NCBI RefSeq assembly: GCF_010723305.1 | Contig: NZ_BLKW01000004.1 | Coordinates: forward strand, 1,116,001 to 1,180,000 | DNA length: 64,000 nt | Direction of reading: 5' to 3' | From: Mycobacterium botniense | GTDB lineage: Bacteria > Actinomycetota > Actinomycetes > Mycobacteriales > Mycobacteriaceae | Shown here: one piece after another, positions 13,821 to 26,117 of the stretch | How the letters are laid out: each line of letters starts with the position of its first letter | Position numbering within the stretch: position 1 is the first letter of the stretch | The notes under the pieces: generated by a model | Seen by the model: only the letters and a program-made list of their open reading frames with translations | Told to the model about the DNA's origin: nothing | Databases searched by the model: none | Made by a program: the position numbers and the translations under genes

Positions 13821-14639
13821 GTGGATAGGCATGGTGGCGGTGGTCAGCGACGTCCGCGCCCGCAGCTGTCTGGTGCACCCGGACGCCGATCCGGGCTGGA
13901 ACACCGGCCCACCCGCTCACATGGAGCGGACCGGGCGCGCCAGAGCCCCTCGCCCCCCGTGGGCTCCAGTGCCGATCGTTGTGCGCCGACGCTGCCGCCC
14001 GATGTGGACCCTAAGCAGTTGGCGCCCGAGATCCGCCGGGAACTCAGCACATTGGACCGTGCTACCGCCGATATTGTGGCGCGTCACCTCGTCGCCGCGG
14101 GCAAACTGATCGACGAGGACCCACCAGCCGCGTTACGGCATGCGCGCGCGGCTCGGGCCCGGTCGGGGCGGATCGCAGCGGTCCGCGAAGCCGTCGGCAT
14201 TGCCGCCTACCGCTGCGGTGACTGGGCGCAGGCGCTGGCCGAACTGCGCGCTGCGCGCAGGTTGGGCAGCACGTCAGCCTTACTTCCGCTGATCGCCGAT
14301 TGTGAACGCGGTCTCGGCCGCCCGGAACGGGCGATCGAGCTGGCGCGGGGAGCCCACGCTGCCCGCCTCAGCGGCGACGAGGCCGACGAGTTGCGGATTG
14401 TCGCCGCGGGTGCGCGCGCCGACCTGGGTCAACTCGAGCAGGCGCTGACCATCTTGTCCATGCCGCAGCTGGATCCGGCGCGCACTGGCACCACCGCCGC
14501 GCGGCTCTTTTATGCGTACGCGGAGACGTTGCTGGCGCTCGGCCGCTGCGACGAGGCGCTGCAATGGTTCCTGCGCGCGGCGGCCGCGGATGTCGAGGGT
14601 GTCACCGATGCCGAGGATCGGGTCAGCGAGTTCGGTTGA
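13821..14639 (+). CDS. TPR-type repeat protein (Rv1691-like)
   Basis: A protein of about 272 residues. The first 60 residues are basic and low in order; the rest is a run of helical pairs of the tetratricopeptide type (AAYRCGDWAQALAELRAARRLG, then AYAETLLALGRCDEALQWFLRAA), which usually serves protein-protein binding. The GTG at 13821 is a best guess; an upstream in-frame extension would run into the 5S gene. The gene ends one base before the phosphatase start, so they are likely co-transcribed. Confidence 0.75.
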   Translation: MDRHGGGGQRRPRPQLSGAPGRRSGLEHRPTRSHGADRARQSPSPPVGSSADRCAPTLPPDVDPKQLAPEIRRELSTLDRATADIVARHLVAAGKLIDEDPPAALRHARAARARSGRIAAVREAVGIAAYRCGDWAQALAELRAARRLGSTSALLPLIADCERGLGRPERAIELARGAHAARLSGDEADELRIVAAGARADLGQLEQALTILSMPQLDPARTGTTAARLFYAYAETLLALGRCDEALQWFLRAAAADVEGVTDAEDRVSEFG

Positions 14640-14640
14640 A

Positions 14641-15684
14641 ATGAAAACGGTTGCCCAGCAACATGATTGTCTGCTACTCGATCTGGACGGAACGCTATTG
14701 TGCGGCAGCCGGCCCACCGAGGGTGCGGTGGACTCACTGGATCGGGTGCAAACTCACAAGCTATTCATAACCAACAACGCTTCTCGCGGTGCCGACGAAG
14801 TCGCAGCGCACCTGCGCGAACTGGGCTTTAGCGCCACAGGTGGCGATGTTGTCACCAGCGGCCAGAGCGCCGCTCGTTTGCTGGCCGAGCAGCTGCCAGC
14901 GGGGTCGCGGGTATTGATCGTCGGCACCGAGTCGTTGGCAGACGAGATCGCCCGCGCCGGATTGCGGCCGGTGCGCCGATTCCAGGACCAGCCCGTCGCC
15001 GTCGTCCAGGGCCACTCCACGGCCACCGGGTGGGCCGATCTGGCCGAGGCCGCCCTGGCCATCCGTGCCGGTGCGTTGTGGGTCGCAGCCAACGTCGACC
15101 CCGCCCTCCCGTCTGAGCGGGGACTGGTGCCCGGTAACGGAGCTATGGTGGCAGCTTTACGCGCAGCAACCGGTGCCGAACCGCAGGTCGCGGGTAAGCC
15201 ATCGCCACGACTCATGCACGATGCAGCCGCCCGGGCCGATTGCTGCGCGCCCCTTGTGGTCGGTGACCGGCTCGACACCGATATCGCCGGCGCCAACGCA
15301 GCCAAGCTGCCCAGCCTGCTGGTGCTCACCGGTGTTACCACCGCACGCGACGCGGTGTACGCGCGCGCAGCGGAACGGCCCACCTATATCGCCAAGGACC
15401 TGCGAGCGCTGCATCACAGTGCCGAGCTGCTCGCCGTAACGCCACAGCCGGCCTGGCGGGTCGACATCGGTGACGACGCGGTCACCGTCACCGCTGACGG
15501 TGCTGACCGGCCCGGCGACGGCCTCTCGATCGTTCGCGCACTCGCCAGCGCGCTCTGGAATTTGAATGCCGACGGGCGATCCTGCACCATCAAAGCCGGT
15601 GATGAGTATGCCCGCGCCGCGCTGCGGCGCTGGTCTTTGATGGATGTCGACTCACGAAAGAACCACCATGACCATCGACCCTGA
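14641..15684 (+). CDS. Glycerol-3-phosphate phosphatase, HAD family (Rv1692-like)
   Basis: A 347-residue HAD phosphatase of the NagD/PGP subgroup. Motif I is DLDGT at residues 14-18, holding the nucleophile Asp14 and acid/base Asp16. Motif II is in FITNNASR, and motif IV is GDRLDTDI near 208. The Mtb counterpart Rv1692 has been shown to dephosphorylate glycerol 3-phosphate when phospholipid head groups are recycled. The ATG at 14641 follows the TPR stop by one base. The 3' end overlaps the next small gene by 17 bases. Confidence 0.9.
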   Translation: MKTVAQQHDCLLLDLDGTLLCGSRPTEGAVDSLDRVQTHKLFITNNASRGADEVAAHLRELGFSATGGDVVTSGQSAARLLAEQLPAGSRVLIVGTESLADEIARAGLRPVRRFQDQPVAVVQGHSTATGWADLAEAALAIRAGALWVAANVDPALPSERGLVPGNGAMVAALRAATGAEPQVAGKPSPRLMHDAAARADCCAPLVVGDRLDTDIAGANAAKLPSLLVLTGVTTARDAVYARAAERPTYIAKDLRALHHSAELLAVTPQPAWRVDIGDDAVTVTADGADRPGDGLSIVRALASALWNLNADGRSCTIKAGDEYARAALRRWSLMDVDSRKNHHDHRP

Positions 15685-15838
15685 GCACATTCGTGCCCAC
15701 ATCGAAGCAGTGCTTGCCGAGCTGCCCGAGATCAGCGACACCAAAGCTGAACTCAACGATCTGGACGAGATAGCGTCCCGCCTTTCGGCGGCACACGATG
15801 TCTTGGTGCAGGCCCTCGAAAAAGCGGAGAAGGGCTGA
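15668..15838 (+). CDS. Small conserved protein (Rv1693-like)
   Basis: A 56-residue acidic protein, MTIDPEHIRAHIEAVLAELP and so on, predicted all-helical with a heptad-like pattern towards the end. Its place between the HAD phosphatase and tlyA and its length match Mtb Rv1693. The start ATG at 15668 is preceded by GAAAGA. Function unknown. Confidence 0.8.
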   Translation: MTIDPEHIRAHIEAVLAELPEISDTKAELNDLDEIASRLSAAHDVLVQALEKAEKG

Positions 15839-15845
15839 GTGCGCG

Positions 15846-16694
15846 GTGGTCCGGCGTGCCCGCGTTGATGTGGAGCTGGTCCGGCGCGGACTTGCACGAT
15901 CCCGCCAGCAAGCCGCAGAGCTGATCAACGCCGGCAAGGTGGCCGTCGACGGGATGCCGGCGGTCAAACCGAGCACCGCCGTGGCCGCCACCGCGGTTTT
16001 GACCGTCGCCGACAGCGGGCAACACAGATGGGTGTCGCGCGGCGCCCACAAACTCATCGGCGCCCTGGACACCTTCGGCATTTCCGTCGCGGGCCGTCGC
16101 TGTCTTGATGCGGGGGCGTCGACCGGGGGCTTCACCGAAGTCCTCCTGGTTCGCGGGGCCAGCCAAGTGGTCGCTGCGGACGTCGGCTACGGCCAGCTGG
16201 CGTGGTCGTTACGTCGTGATCCGCGGGTGATTGTCCTCGAGCGGACCAACGTGCGGGATCTCTCACCCGCGGCGGTCGGCGACCCCGTCGACATCGTGGT
16301 GGCAGATCTGTCCTTCATCTCCCTGGTCACTGTGTTGCCCGCGCTGACTGGATGCGCGTCGCTGAGCGCCGATATTGTTCCACTGGTGAAGCCGCAGTTT
16401 GAAGTGGGTAAGGGTCAGGTCGGCTCCGGCGGCGTGGTGCATGACCCGCAGTTGCGGGCGGGCGCGGTGCTCGCGGTTTCCCGCCGGGCTGACGAACTCG
16501 GCTGGCACACCGTCGGCGTCACGGCCAGCCCGTTGGCCGGCCCGGCGGGCAACGTGGAGTACTTCTTGTGGCTGCGTGCTCAAGCCGAGCGGTGGTTAGC
16601 CGGTGACGCACTGGAACGGGCAGTGCGAAACGCGGTGAGCGGCCCGGTGGCGATGCCGGCCGAGAGGGCCCGCGGGGAAGCCGGACACTCGTGA
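15846..16694 (+). CDS. tlyA: 16S/23S rRNA 2'-O-methyltransferase TlyA
   Basis: A 282-residue protein with an N-terminal S4 RNA-binding domain (about 1-60) and an FtsJ-like SAM methyltransferase domain ([16 protein letters not shown] is the SAM-binding motif near residue 85). TlyA methylates C1409 of 16S and C1920 of 23S rRNA (E. coli numbering), and its loss gives capreomycin resistance. I chose GTG 15846 because the protein then begins with the [15 protein letters not shown] block of Mtb TlyA. The 3' end overlaps the nadK start. Confidence 0.94.
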   Translation: MVRRARVDVELVRRGLARSRQQAAELINAGKVAVDGMPAVKPSTAVAATAVLTVADSGQHRWVSRGAHKLIGALDTFGISVAGRRCLDAGASTGGFTEVLLVRGASQVVAADVGYGQLAWSLRRDPRVIVLERTNVRDLSPAAVGDPVDIVVADLSFISLVTVLPALTGCASLSADIVPLVKPQFEVGKGQVGSGGVVHDPQLRAGAVLAVSRRADELGWHTVGVTASPLAGPAGNVEYFLWLRAQAERWLAGDALERAVRNAVSGPVAMPAERARGEAGHS

Positions 16695-17617
16695 TGAGTC
16701 GCGAACGCACTGTGCTGCTGGTGATCCACACCGGAAGAGACGAAGCAACCGACACCGGCCGGAGGGTGGAGAAAGTCCTGGGCGACAATGGGATTGGTCT
16801 GCGAGTCCTCTCAGCTGAGGCGGTGGACCGGGGATCGGTGCACCTGGCACCCGACGATATGCGCGCGCTCGGCATCGACATCGAGGTGGTCGACCCCGAT
16901 GTGCACGCTGCCGACGGTTGCGAGCTGGTTTTAGTGCTCGGCGGTGACGGCACTTTTTTGCGGGGGGCCGAGCTGGCCCGCAACGCGAACGTCCCGGTGT
17001 TGGGTGTCAACCTGGGCCGCATCGGCTTTCTGGCCGAGGCCGAAGCCGAAGGCATCGACGGGGTGCTCGAGCGCGTCATCGCCCGCGACTACCGGATCGA
17101 AGACCGCCTGACGTTAGATGTCACGGTCCGTGCCGGGGGGCGGATCGTCGATCGCGGTTGGGCGCTCAACGAAGCCAGCCTGGAAAAAGGTCCGCGGCTG
17201 GGTGTGCTCGGCGTCGCCCTCGAAGTCGACGGGCGGCCGGTGTCGACGTTTGGCTGCGACGGGGTGCTGGTGTCGACGCCGACCGGATCGACCGCGTACG
17301 CGTTCTCCGCGGGGGGGCCGGTGCTCTGGCCCGATCTCGAGGCGATTCTGGTGGTGCCCAACAACGCGCACGCACTGTTCGCACGGCCGATGGTCACCAG
17401 TCCCGATGCCGTCATCGCCGTCGAAGTGGAAGCAGAGGGCCATGACGCCCTGGTGTTCTGCGACGGTCGGCGCGAGATGCTCGTGCCGGCCGGCGGGCGC
17501 CTTGAGGTGACACGGTCAAACACGCCGGTGAAATGGGCGCGGCTGGACAGCGCACCGTTCACCGACCGCCTGGTGCGCAAGTTCCAGCTCCCGGTCACGG
17601 GCTGGCGCGGGCAGTAA
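16691..17617 (+). CDS. ppnK: NAD kinase
   Basis: A 308-residue ATP/polyphosphate-NAD kinase that makes NADP. The nucleotide-binding GGDGT is at residues 84-88, the NE motif is in [10 protein letters not shown], and the glycine-rich [22 protein letters not shown] block is intact. The GTG at 16691 overlaps the tlyA stop; an ATG three bases later is equally possible. It sits in the usual tlyA-ppnK-recN order. Confidence 0.96.
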   Translation: MMSRERTVLLVIHTGRDEATDTGRRVEKVLGDNGIGLRVLSAEAVDRGSVHLAPDDMRALGIDIEVVDPDVHAADGCELVLVLGGDGTFLRGAELARNANVPVLGVNLGRIGFLAEAEAEGIDGVLERVIARDYRIEDRLTLDVTVRAGGRIVDRGWALNEASLEKGPRLGVLGVALEVDGRPVSTFGCDGVLVSTPTGSTAYAFSAGGPVLWPDLEAILVVPNNAHALFARPMVTSPDAVIAVEVEAEGHDALVFCDGRREMLVPAGGRLEVTRSNTPVKWARLDSAPFTDRLVRKFQLPVTGWRGQ

Positions 17618-17619
17618 CG

Positions 17620-19395
17620 GTGCTGGCGGAATTACGGATCGAGTCGCTGGGTGCTATCAGCGTCGCGACTGCGGAATTCGGCCGGGGCTTGACGGTGCTG
17701 ACCGGCGAAACCGGCGCCGGTAAGACCATGGTGGTCACCGGATTGCACCTGTTAGGCGGTGCCCGGGCCGAAACCACTCGGGTCCGGTCGGGGGCCGATC
17801 GGGCAGCAGTCGAAGGCCGTTTCACCACCACCGATCTCGATGAGTCAGTGGCCGCGCAGATCGACGAGATCTTGGATGCCTCGGGAGCAGAGCGCGATGA
17901 CGACGGTAGTGTGATCGCGTTGCGCACCGTCAGCCGCGACGGGCCCTCACGCGCCTACCTGGGAGGGCGCAGCGTGCCCGCGAAATCGCTGAGCGCGTTC
18001 ACCGCGGGGCTGCTGACCGTCCATGGCCAGAACGATCAGCAGCGGCTGATGCGACCAGACGAACAGCGTGCGGCCTTGGACCGATTCGCCCGGGCCGAAG
18101 CGGCGGTGCAGCGCTATCGTGAGCTGCGCGATACCTGGCAGTCGGCGCGGCGCGACCTCATCGACCGCACCAACCGGGCACGTGAGCTCGCCCAGGAGGC
18201 GGATCGGTTGAAGTTCGCGCTGCGGGAGATCGAGACCGTTGGTCCGCAACCCGGTGAAGACGACGCGCTGAGCGCCGAGATCCACCGGCTTTCTGAACTC
18301 GATGCGCTGCGCGAGGCGGCAGCGACCGCGCACGCGGCGCTGTGCGGGGTGGCGGACGCCGAGCCGGCCGAGAATCCCGGGGCCGTCGAGTCAGCCGCCG
18401 ACAACTTGGCGCGCGCGAAGACGGTACTGGAATCCACCGGCGACATGACCCTGCGGGCATTAGCCGCAGAACTCGGAGAGGCGCTGACCGTGGTGCGTGA
18501 TGTGGTCAGTGGGCTCGGTGACTACCTCGACGAGCTGCCCGACGACGCCGGCGCGCTGGATGCCAAGCTCGCCCGGCAAGCCCAGCTGCGCACGCTGACG
18601 CGCAAGTACGCTGCGGATATCAACGGGGTACTCGCGTGGGCCGCCGAATCCCGCGCCCGGTTGGCACAGCTGGATGTTTCCGAGGAGGCGCTCGCCGGCC
18701 TGGAACGCCGTGTTGAGCAGCTATCACGCGAATTAGCCGAAGCCGCAGCCGATCTCAGTAAGATCCGCGGGCAAGCGGCCAACCAACTGGCTGCGGCGGT
18801 GACAGCGGAACTGGCCGAGCTGGCGATGAGTGATGCCGCATTCACCGTCAGCGTGACCACGGCGCCCGCCGGCGATGACGATCCCGCCGCTGTGCGACTG
18901 CCGTCGGGAGCGCTGGCGCATGCCGGAGCGGACGGCGTCGACAACGTCGAGTTCGGGTTTGCGGCGCATCGTGATATGGCCGTGCTGCCGCTTTCGAAAA
19001 GCGCTTCAGGGGGCGAGTTGTCGCGGGTGATGCTAGCGCTGGAGGTGGTGCTGGCGACTTCCCGAAAACAGGCGGCGGGCACCACCATGGTCTTCGACGA
19101 GGTCGACGCTGGTGTGGGTGGCCGCGCCGCAGTGCAGATCGGGCGGCGGCTGGCCCGTCTGGCCCGCGCCTACCAGGTCATCGTGGTGACCCATTTGCCA
19201 CAGGTTGCCGCCTATGCGGACACGCATCTGGTCGTGGACAGCACCGGAGCAGACGGGGCCAGCACCGTACGCCGGGTCGACACCGATGACCGGGTGGCTG
19301 AACTGGCCCGGATGCTGGCCGGGCTGGGTGAGTCCGACAGCGGCCGTGCACACGCGCGGGAGCTGCTCGCAGCTGCCCACAGTGACCAGATTTGA
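17620..19395 (+). CDS. recN: DNA repair protein RecN
   Basis: A 591-residue SMC-like ATPase that holds DNA ends during double-strand-break repair. Walker A GETGAGKT is at residues 29-36, a long coiled coil fills the middle (about 160-390), and the C-terminal part has the signature LSKSASGGELSRVMLALE and Walker B TMVFDEVDAGVGG. The GTG at 17620 follows the ppnK stop by 2 bases, so it is part of the same operon. No LexA box is visible near it. Confidence 0.95.
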   Translation: MLAELRIESLGAISVATAEFGRGLTVLTGETGAGKTMVVTGLHLLGGARAETTRVRSGADRAAVEGRFTTTDLDESVAAQIDEILDASGAERDDDGSVIALRTVSRDGPSRAYLGGRSVPAKSLSAFTAGLLTVHGQNDQQRLMRPDEQRAALDRFARAEAAVQRYRELRDTWQSARRDLIDRTNRARELAQEADRLKFALREIETVGPQPGEDDALSAEIHRLSELDALREAAATAHAALCGVADAEPAENPGAVESAADNLARAKTVLESTGDMTLRALAAELGEALTVVRDVVSGLGDYLDELPDDAGALDAKLARQAQLRTLTRKYAADINGVLAWAAESRARLAQLDVSEEALAGLERRVEQLSRELAEAAADLSKIRGQAANQLAAAVTAELAELAMSDAAFTVSVTTAPAGDDDPAAVRLPSGALAHAGADGVDNVEFGFAAHRDMAVLPLSKSASGGELSRVMLALEVVLATSRKQAAGTTMVFDEVDAGVGGRAAVQIGRRLARLARAYQVIVVTHLPQVAAYADTHLVVDSTGADGASTVRRVDTDDRVAELARMLAGLGESDSGRAHARELLAAAHSDQI

Positions 19396-19495
19396 GCTGG
19401 AACATTTGTGGCAGAAGTGACAAAATGAGACTTGTGAGGCTGCTGTTACGGCGCGCCTCCCCGCTCTGGACGCCCATCACCGACACAATCTGCCC

Positions 19496-20677
19496 ATGAG
19501 GATGCCCGCGCTTCTGACCCGTAATTCCTCCCGACCCGGTGTCGTCGGCACTGCTCGGGTGGACCGCGATATCGATCGGCTGCTGCGACGGGTGGGTCCC
19601 GGCGACATCGTCGTTCTCGACGTTTTGGACCTCGACCGGGTCACGGCCGATGCGCTGGTGGAAGCCGAAATCGCGGCTGTCGTCAACGCTTCCCCGTCGG
19701 TCTCGGGCCGCTATCCCAATCTGGGGCCAGAGGTGTTGGTGGCCAACGGGGTCACCTTGATCGACGAGACCGGTCCCGAGGTTTTCAAAAAGGTCAAAGA
19801 CGGCGCCCGGGTCCGGCTGTACAACGGCGGAGTGTATTCGGGTGACCGTCGGCTGGTCCGCGGGACCGAACGGACCGACCACGATATCGCCGATTTGATG
19901 CGGGAGGCTAAAAATGGTCTCGTCGCCCACCTGGAGGCGTTCGCGGGCAACACTATTGAGTTCATCCGCAGTGAAAGCCCGCTGCTCATCGACGGGATCG
20001 GCATTCCCGATATCGATGTCGATCTGCGCCGTCGCCACGTTGTCGTGGTCGGCGACGAGCCCAGTGCCGCCGACGATTTGAAGGGTCTTAAACCGTTCAT
20101 CAAGGAATACCAACCGATACTGATCGGGGTGGGCACCGGCGCGGATGTGCTGCGCAAGGCGGGTTATCGGCCGCAAATTATTGTCGGCAACCCCGATCAG
20201 ATCAGCACCGAAACGCTGAAGTGCGGCGCGCAAGTGGTGCTTCCCGCCGACGCTGACGGCCACGCCCCGGGCCTGGAGCGCATCCAGGATCTCGGGGTCG
20301 GTGCAATGACCTTTCCGGCCGCGGGCTCGCCTATCGACTTGGCTCTGCTGCTGGCCGATCACCACGGGGCATCACTGCTGGTCACCGCCGGGCACACCGC
20401 AAACATCGAGACGTTTTTCGACCGGACCCGTCAGCAGAGCAATCCGTCGACCTTTTTGACCAGACTGCGGGTAGGGGAGAAGCTGGTGGACGCGAAAGCG
20501 GTCGCCACCCTGTACCACAACCACGTCTCCGGCGGAGCCATCGCGCTGTTGGTGCTGACCATGCTGATCGCTGTCAGCATTGTTCTCTACGTGTCCCGCA
20601 CTGACGCGTTGGTGATGCACTGGGTGGTCGAATACTGGAACCGGTTTTCGCTGTGGGTGCAAGGCTGGATCGCCTAG
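19496..20677 (+). CDS. steA: Cell-separation protein SteA (Rv1697-like)
   Basis: A 393-residue protein with a thiamin-pyrophosphokinase-like fold and a C-terminal membrane helix at about residues 345-365 (GGAIALLVLTMLIAVSIVLYV). It matches Mtb Rv1697 in length and place. In Corynebacterium the orthologue SteA works with SteB in daughter-cell separation through the RipC-FtsEX pathway. The next gene encodes the SteB/MctB partner 12 bases downstream. Confidence 0.85.
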   Translation: MRMPALLTRNSSRPGVVGTARVDRDIDRLLRRVGPGDIVVLDVLDLDRVTADALVEAEIAAVVNASPSVSGRYPNLGPEVLVANGVTLIDETGPEVFKKVKDGARVRLYNGGVYSGDRRLVRGTERTDHDIADLMREAKNGLVAHLEAFAGNTIEFIRSESPLLIDGIGIPDIDVDLRRRHVVVVGDEPSAADDLKGLKPFIKEYQPILIGVGTGADVLRKAGYRPQIIVGNPDQISTETLKCGAQVVLPADADGHAPGLERIQDLGVGAMTFPAAGSPIDLALLLADHHGASLLVTAGHTANIETFFDRTRQQSNPSTFLTRLRVGEKLVDAKAVATLYHNHVSGGAIALLVLTMLIAVSIVLYVSRTDALVMHWVVEYWNRFSLWVQGWIA

Positions 20678-20689
20678 GACGTCAGGGCG

Positions 20690-21631
20690 GTGATCTCTCT
20701 ACGCCACCATGCGATCTCGCTGGCCGCGGTGTTTCTGGCCTTGGCAGCGGGTGTCGTGTTAGGTTCGGGTTTGCTCTCGGACACGATACTGTCCGGACTT
20801 CGCGCCGAAAAGCGAGATTTGCACGCTCAGATCAACACGCTCAACGATCAGAAAAATGTTCTCATCCAGAAACTCAGCGCGGCCAACGGTTTTGATGCAC
20901 AGCTAGCCGGCCGCATAGTGCATGATGCATTGGCAGGCAAATCGGTCGTGATATTCCGAACCCCCGATGCGAAGGACGATGACGTCGCCGCGCTCTCGAA
21001 GATGGTCGGGCAGGCGGGCGGTGCACTCACCGGCACGGTGTCGCTGACGCAAGAGTTCGTCGATGCCAACTCCGCTGAGAAGCTGCGCTCGGTGGTGAAT
21101 TCGTCAATTGTGCCCGCTGGCGCACAGCTGAGTACCAAGTTGGTCGATCAAGGTTCGCAGGCTGGTGATCTGCTCGGTATTGTGTTGCTGGTCAACGCCG
21201 ATGCGACCACGGCGGCGGTCGATGACTCCGAGCGCGATACCGTGCTGGCGGCGTTGCGTGACACCGGTTTCATCACCTACCCGCGCACACACATCGGGCC
21301 GGCGAACACCGCGATCGTGGTCACCGGCGGCGCCTTGCCCGACGACGCCGGAAATCAAGGGGCCACTGTCGCGCGGTTCGCCGCTGCGCTGGCACCGCAC
21401 GGCTCGGGTACGGTGCTGGCCGGCCGCGAGGGGTCGTCGACGGGGACGGCGGCTATCGCGGTCGCGCGCGCCGACGCCGGCATAGCATCAACGATCAGCA
21501 CTGTCGATGACGTGGAGACCGAGCCCGGGCGGATCACCGTGATTCTGGCTCTGCACGACCTCGTCAACGGCGGCCATCCGGGGCAGTACGGTGTCGGTCA
21601 CGGTGCAACGTCGATCACCGTCGCGCAGTAA
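20690..21631 (+). CDS. mctB: SteB / MctB membrane protein (Rv1698-like)
   Basis: A 313-residue protein with an N-terminal signal or membrane helix (LAAVFLALAAGVVLGSGLL, about 9-27), then a coiled-coil segment (LRAEKRDLHAQINTLNDQKNVLIQKL) and an extracytoplasmic domain. Mtb Rv1698 was named MctB for a role in copper export, and its corynebacterial orthologue is SteB, partner of SteA. Which role applies here cannot be told from sequence. The GTG at 20690 is 12 bases after steA. Confidence 0.85.
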   Translation: MISLRHHAISLAAVFLALAAGVVLGSGLLSDTILSGLRAEKRDLHAQINTLNDQKNVLIQKLSAANGFDAQLAGRIVHDALAGKSVVIFRTPDAKDDDVAALSKMVGQAGGALTGTVSLTQEFVDANSAEKLRSVVNSSIVPAGAQLSTKLVDQGSQAGDLLGIVLLVNADATTAAVDDSERDTVLAALRDTGFITYPRTHIGPANTAIVVTGGALPDDAGNQGATVARFAAALAPHGSGTVLAGREGSSTGTAAIAVARADAGIASTISTVDDVETEPGRITVILALHDLVNGGHPGQYGVGHGATSITVAQ

Positions 21632-21717
21632 CAGCGCGGTAACCCGCCTCAGGGCGTGGTTAACGACGGCGCGGCGGCGCGGATGTTAGGGTGGGTTTCC
21701 GTGGGTCGGCAGGCCCA

Positions 21718-24140
<2,423 letters not shown>

Positions 24141-24141
<1 letters not shown>

Positions 24142-25088
24142 TGACGACGCTGGCGCCGCAGCTGGAGAAACAACTTCAGGGCTATCTCGACCATCTGACC
24201 ATCGAACGGGGCGTGGCCGCGAATACCGTGAGCTCCTACCGTCGCGACTTACGCCGCTACGCAGAACATCTGGCGGCTCGTGGTATCGACGACCTTGCTG
24301 ATGTCAGTGAAGACGATGTCAGCGAGTTCCTCCTGGCACTGCGGCGCGGTGATCCCGACAGCGGGGCCTCAGCGCTGTCGGCGGTGTCAGCGGCCCGGGC
24401 GCTGATCGCGGTGCGCGGGCTGCATCGGTTCGCGGCCGCTGAGGGGCTGGCTGAGCGGGACGTGGCGCGAGCCGTCAAACCTCCGGCTCCGGGTCGCCGG
24501 CTGCCCAAGAGCCTGACCGTCGACGAGGTGGTGAAGTTGCTGGAAAGCGTAGGCGGGGAAAGCCCCGCCGACGGCCCGTTGACACTGCGCAACCGCGCGC
24601 TGCTGGAACTGCTGTACTCGACTGGATCGCGAATCTCCGAAGCGGTAGGGCTGGATGTCGACGATCTGGACACCCAGGCGAGGTCGGTGCTGCTGCGTGG
24701 CAAGGGCGGCAAACAGCGCCTGGTGCCGGTGGGACGTCCGGCGGTGCGGGCGCTGGAGGCCTATCTGGTGCGTGGGCGCCCGGATCTGGCCCGTCGGGGG
24801 CGGGGAACGGCGGGGGTTTTTCTCAATGCGCGCGGCGGCCGGTTGTCTCGGCAAAGCGCGTGGCAGCTGCTGCGGGACGCCGCTGAACGTGCCGGTATCA
24901 CCGCTGGGGTGTCGCCGCACATGTTGAGGCATTCGTTTGCCACGCACTTGCTCGACGGCGGCGCCGATGTCCGTGTAGTGCAGGAGTTGCTCGGTCACGC
25001 CTCGGTGACCACCACTCAGATCTACACGCTGGTCACCGTCCGCGCACTGCGCGAAGTATGGGCTGAAGCCCACCCCCGGGCTCGCTGA
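24141..25088 (+). CDS. xerD: Tyrosine recombinase XerD
   Basis: A 315-residue site-specific recombinase that with XerC resolves chromosome dimers at dif. The N-terminal SAM-like core-binding domain is followed by the catalytic domain with Arg in [12 protein letters not shown] (near 163), [12 protein letters not shown] (HxxR near 260), the second His in [13 protein letters not shown], and the nucleophile Tyr at the end of that block. The ATG at 24141 overlaps the Nudix stop by one base. Confidence 0.95.
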
Positions 25089-25121
25089 CGATCGGTCGCG
25101 GTCAGGTCATCGACCGGGGGC

Positions 25122-25880
25122 TCACGACTGGCCCAGGTACTCGGACTCCAGAACCAGGTCGGTGATCAATGTCTGATACTCGACGTGGGTCTTGTGTTCG
25201 ATGGTGTTCCACAACTTGCCTTGTTGTTGGCGCATGTACTCGCGGTACCTGGGCGCGCCCGGCACTTTGACATTGTCGGCGACGACGATGGAGCCCGGGT
25301 GCAGCCAGCCGCGCCCGAGGATGCTCTGCAGGTCGCTGAGATAGGCGTCTTTGTCGTGGTCCAAAAACACGAAATCGAGTGTCCCGGTTGAAAATCCGTG
25401 TTCGTTTGCCAGCGTGTCCAAGGTCCGTCCGCCGTCGCCGATGGTGCCGACCACACAGGTCACCCGGTCGGCGACGCCGGCGTGCGCCCAGATCCGCCGG
25501 GCGTTGACCGCGTTGGCTTCGGCGAGTTCGACGGAGTACACCTGCGCAGCCGGCGCGGCGCGCGCGATCCGCAGTGCTCCGTAACCGCAGTAAGTACCCA
25601 GTTCCAGCGCCAGTTTCGGGTCAGCGCGCCGCACCGCAGCGTCGAGCAGCGCTCCCTTCTCGTCGCCGACGTTGATCAGGATCGCCTTGTGGTAGGCGAA
25701 CCGGTCGAAGGCGGCCAATACGTCGTCCGGGTCGCCCGCGCGGGCATGGTTAAGGACGTACTCGACGGCTGCCGCCTCCCGTCCGTCGCCGATCTGTCCG
25801 GTCGTGGTGATGTTTCGTGTTCCGCGTGCCATCCGCCACACCGACCACCGCAGGAAAGGCATACGTTGCTTGAGACTCAT
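25122..25880 (-). CDS. Catechol-O-methyltransferase-like SAM enzyme (Rv1703c-like)
   Basis: A 252-residue class I SAM methyltransferase of the COMT/O-methyltransferase family. The SAM-binding LALELGTYCGYGALRIA is followed by YSVELAEANAVNARRIWAHAG and the metal-binding DFVFLDHDKDAYLSDL, then ADNVKVPGAP. The acidic metal ligands (DHD, DN) are present, pointing to a magnesium-dependent hydroxyl transfer. I chose the ATG at 25880, giving MSLKQRMPFLRW. It is convergent with xerD. Substrate unknown. Confidence 0.85.
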   Translation of the reverse strand: MSLKQRMPFLRWSVWRMARGTRNITTTGQIGDGREAAAVEYVLNHARAGDPDDVLAAFDRFAYHKAILINVGDEKGALLDAAVRRADPKLALELGTYCGYGALRIARAAPAAQVYSVELAEANAVNARRIWAHAGVADRVTCVVGTIGDGGRTLDTLANEHGFSTGTLDFVFLDHDKDAYLSDLQSILGRGWLHPGSIVVADNVKVPGAPRYREYMRQQQGKLWNTIEHKTHVEYQTLITDLVLESEYLGQS

Positions 25881-26117
25881 AGTTGAAACCTTACGAACTG
25901 CACGACACACTCCGTCCGCAATGGGCGCTGGCGCCGCACCAGCCGCACCGACCTCAGCCGGCTGCGACCAACCCGGGCTCGGCCATGTTTGCCCGCGCAT
26001 TCCCCTGCGCAGCCGCACATACCCGTTACACTTTCCTGCGATGTCCGTCACCAGCCTGGCCAGCCCTGACCGAACGCTTCGGATACCTCAGCGTTCGACG
26101 ATGAGCCGCGACCGGAC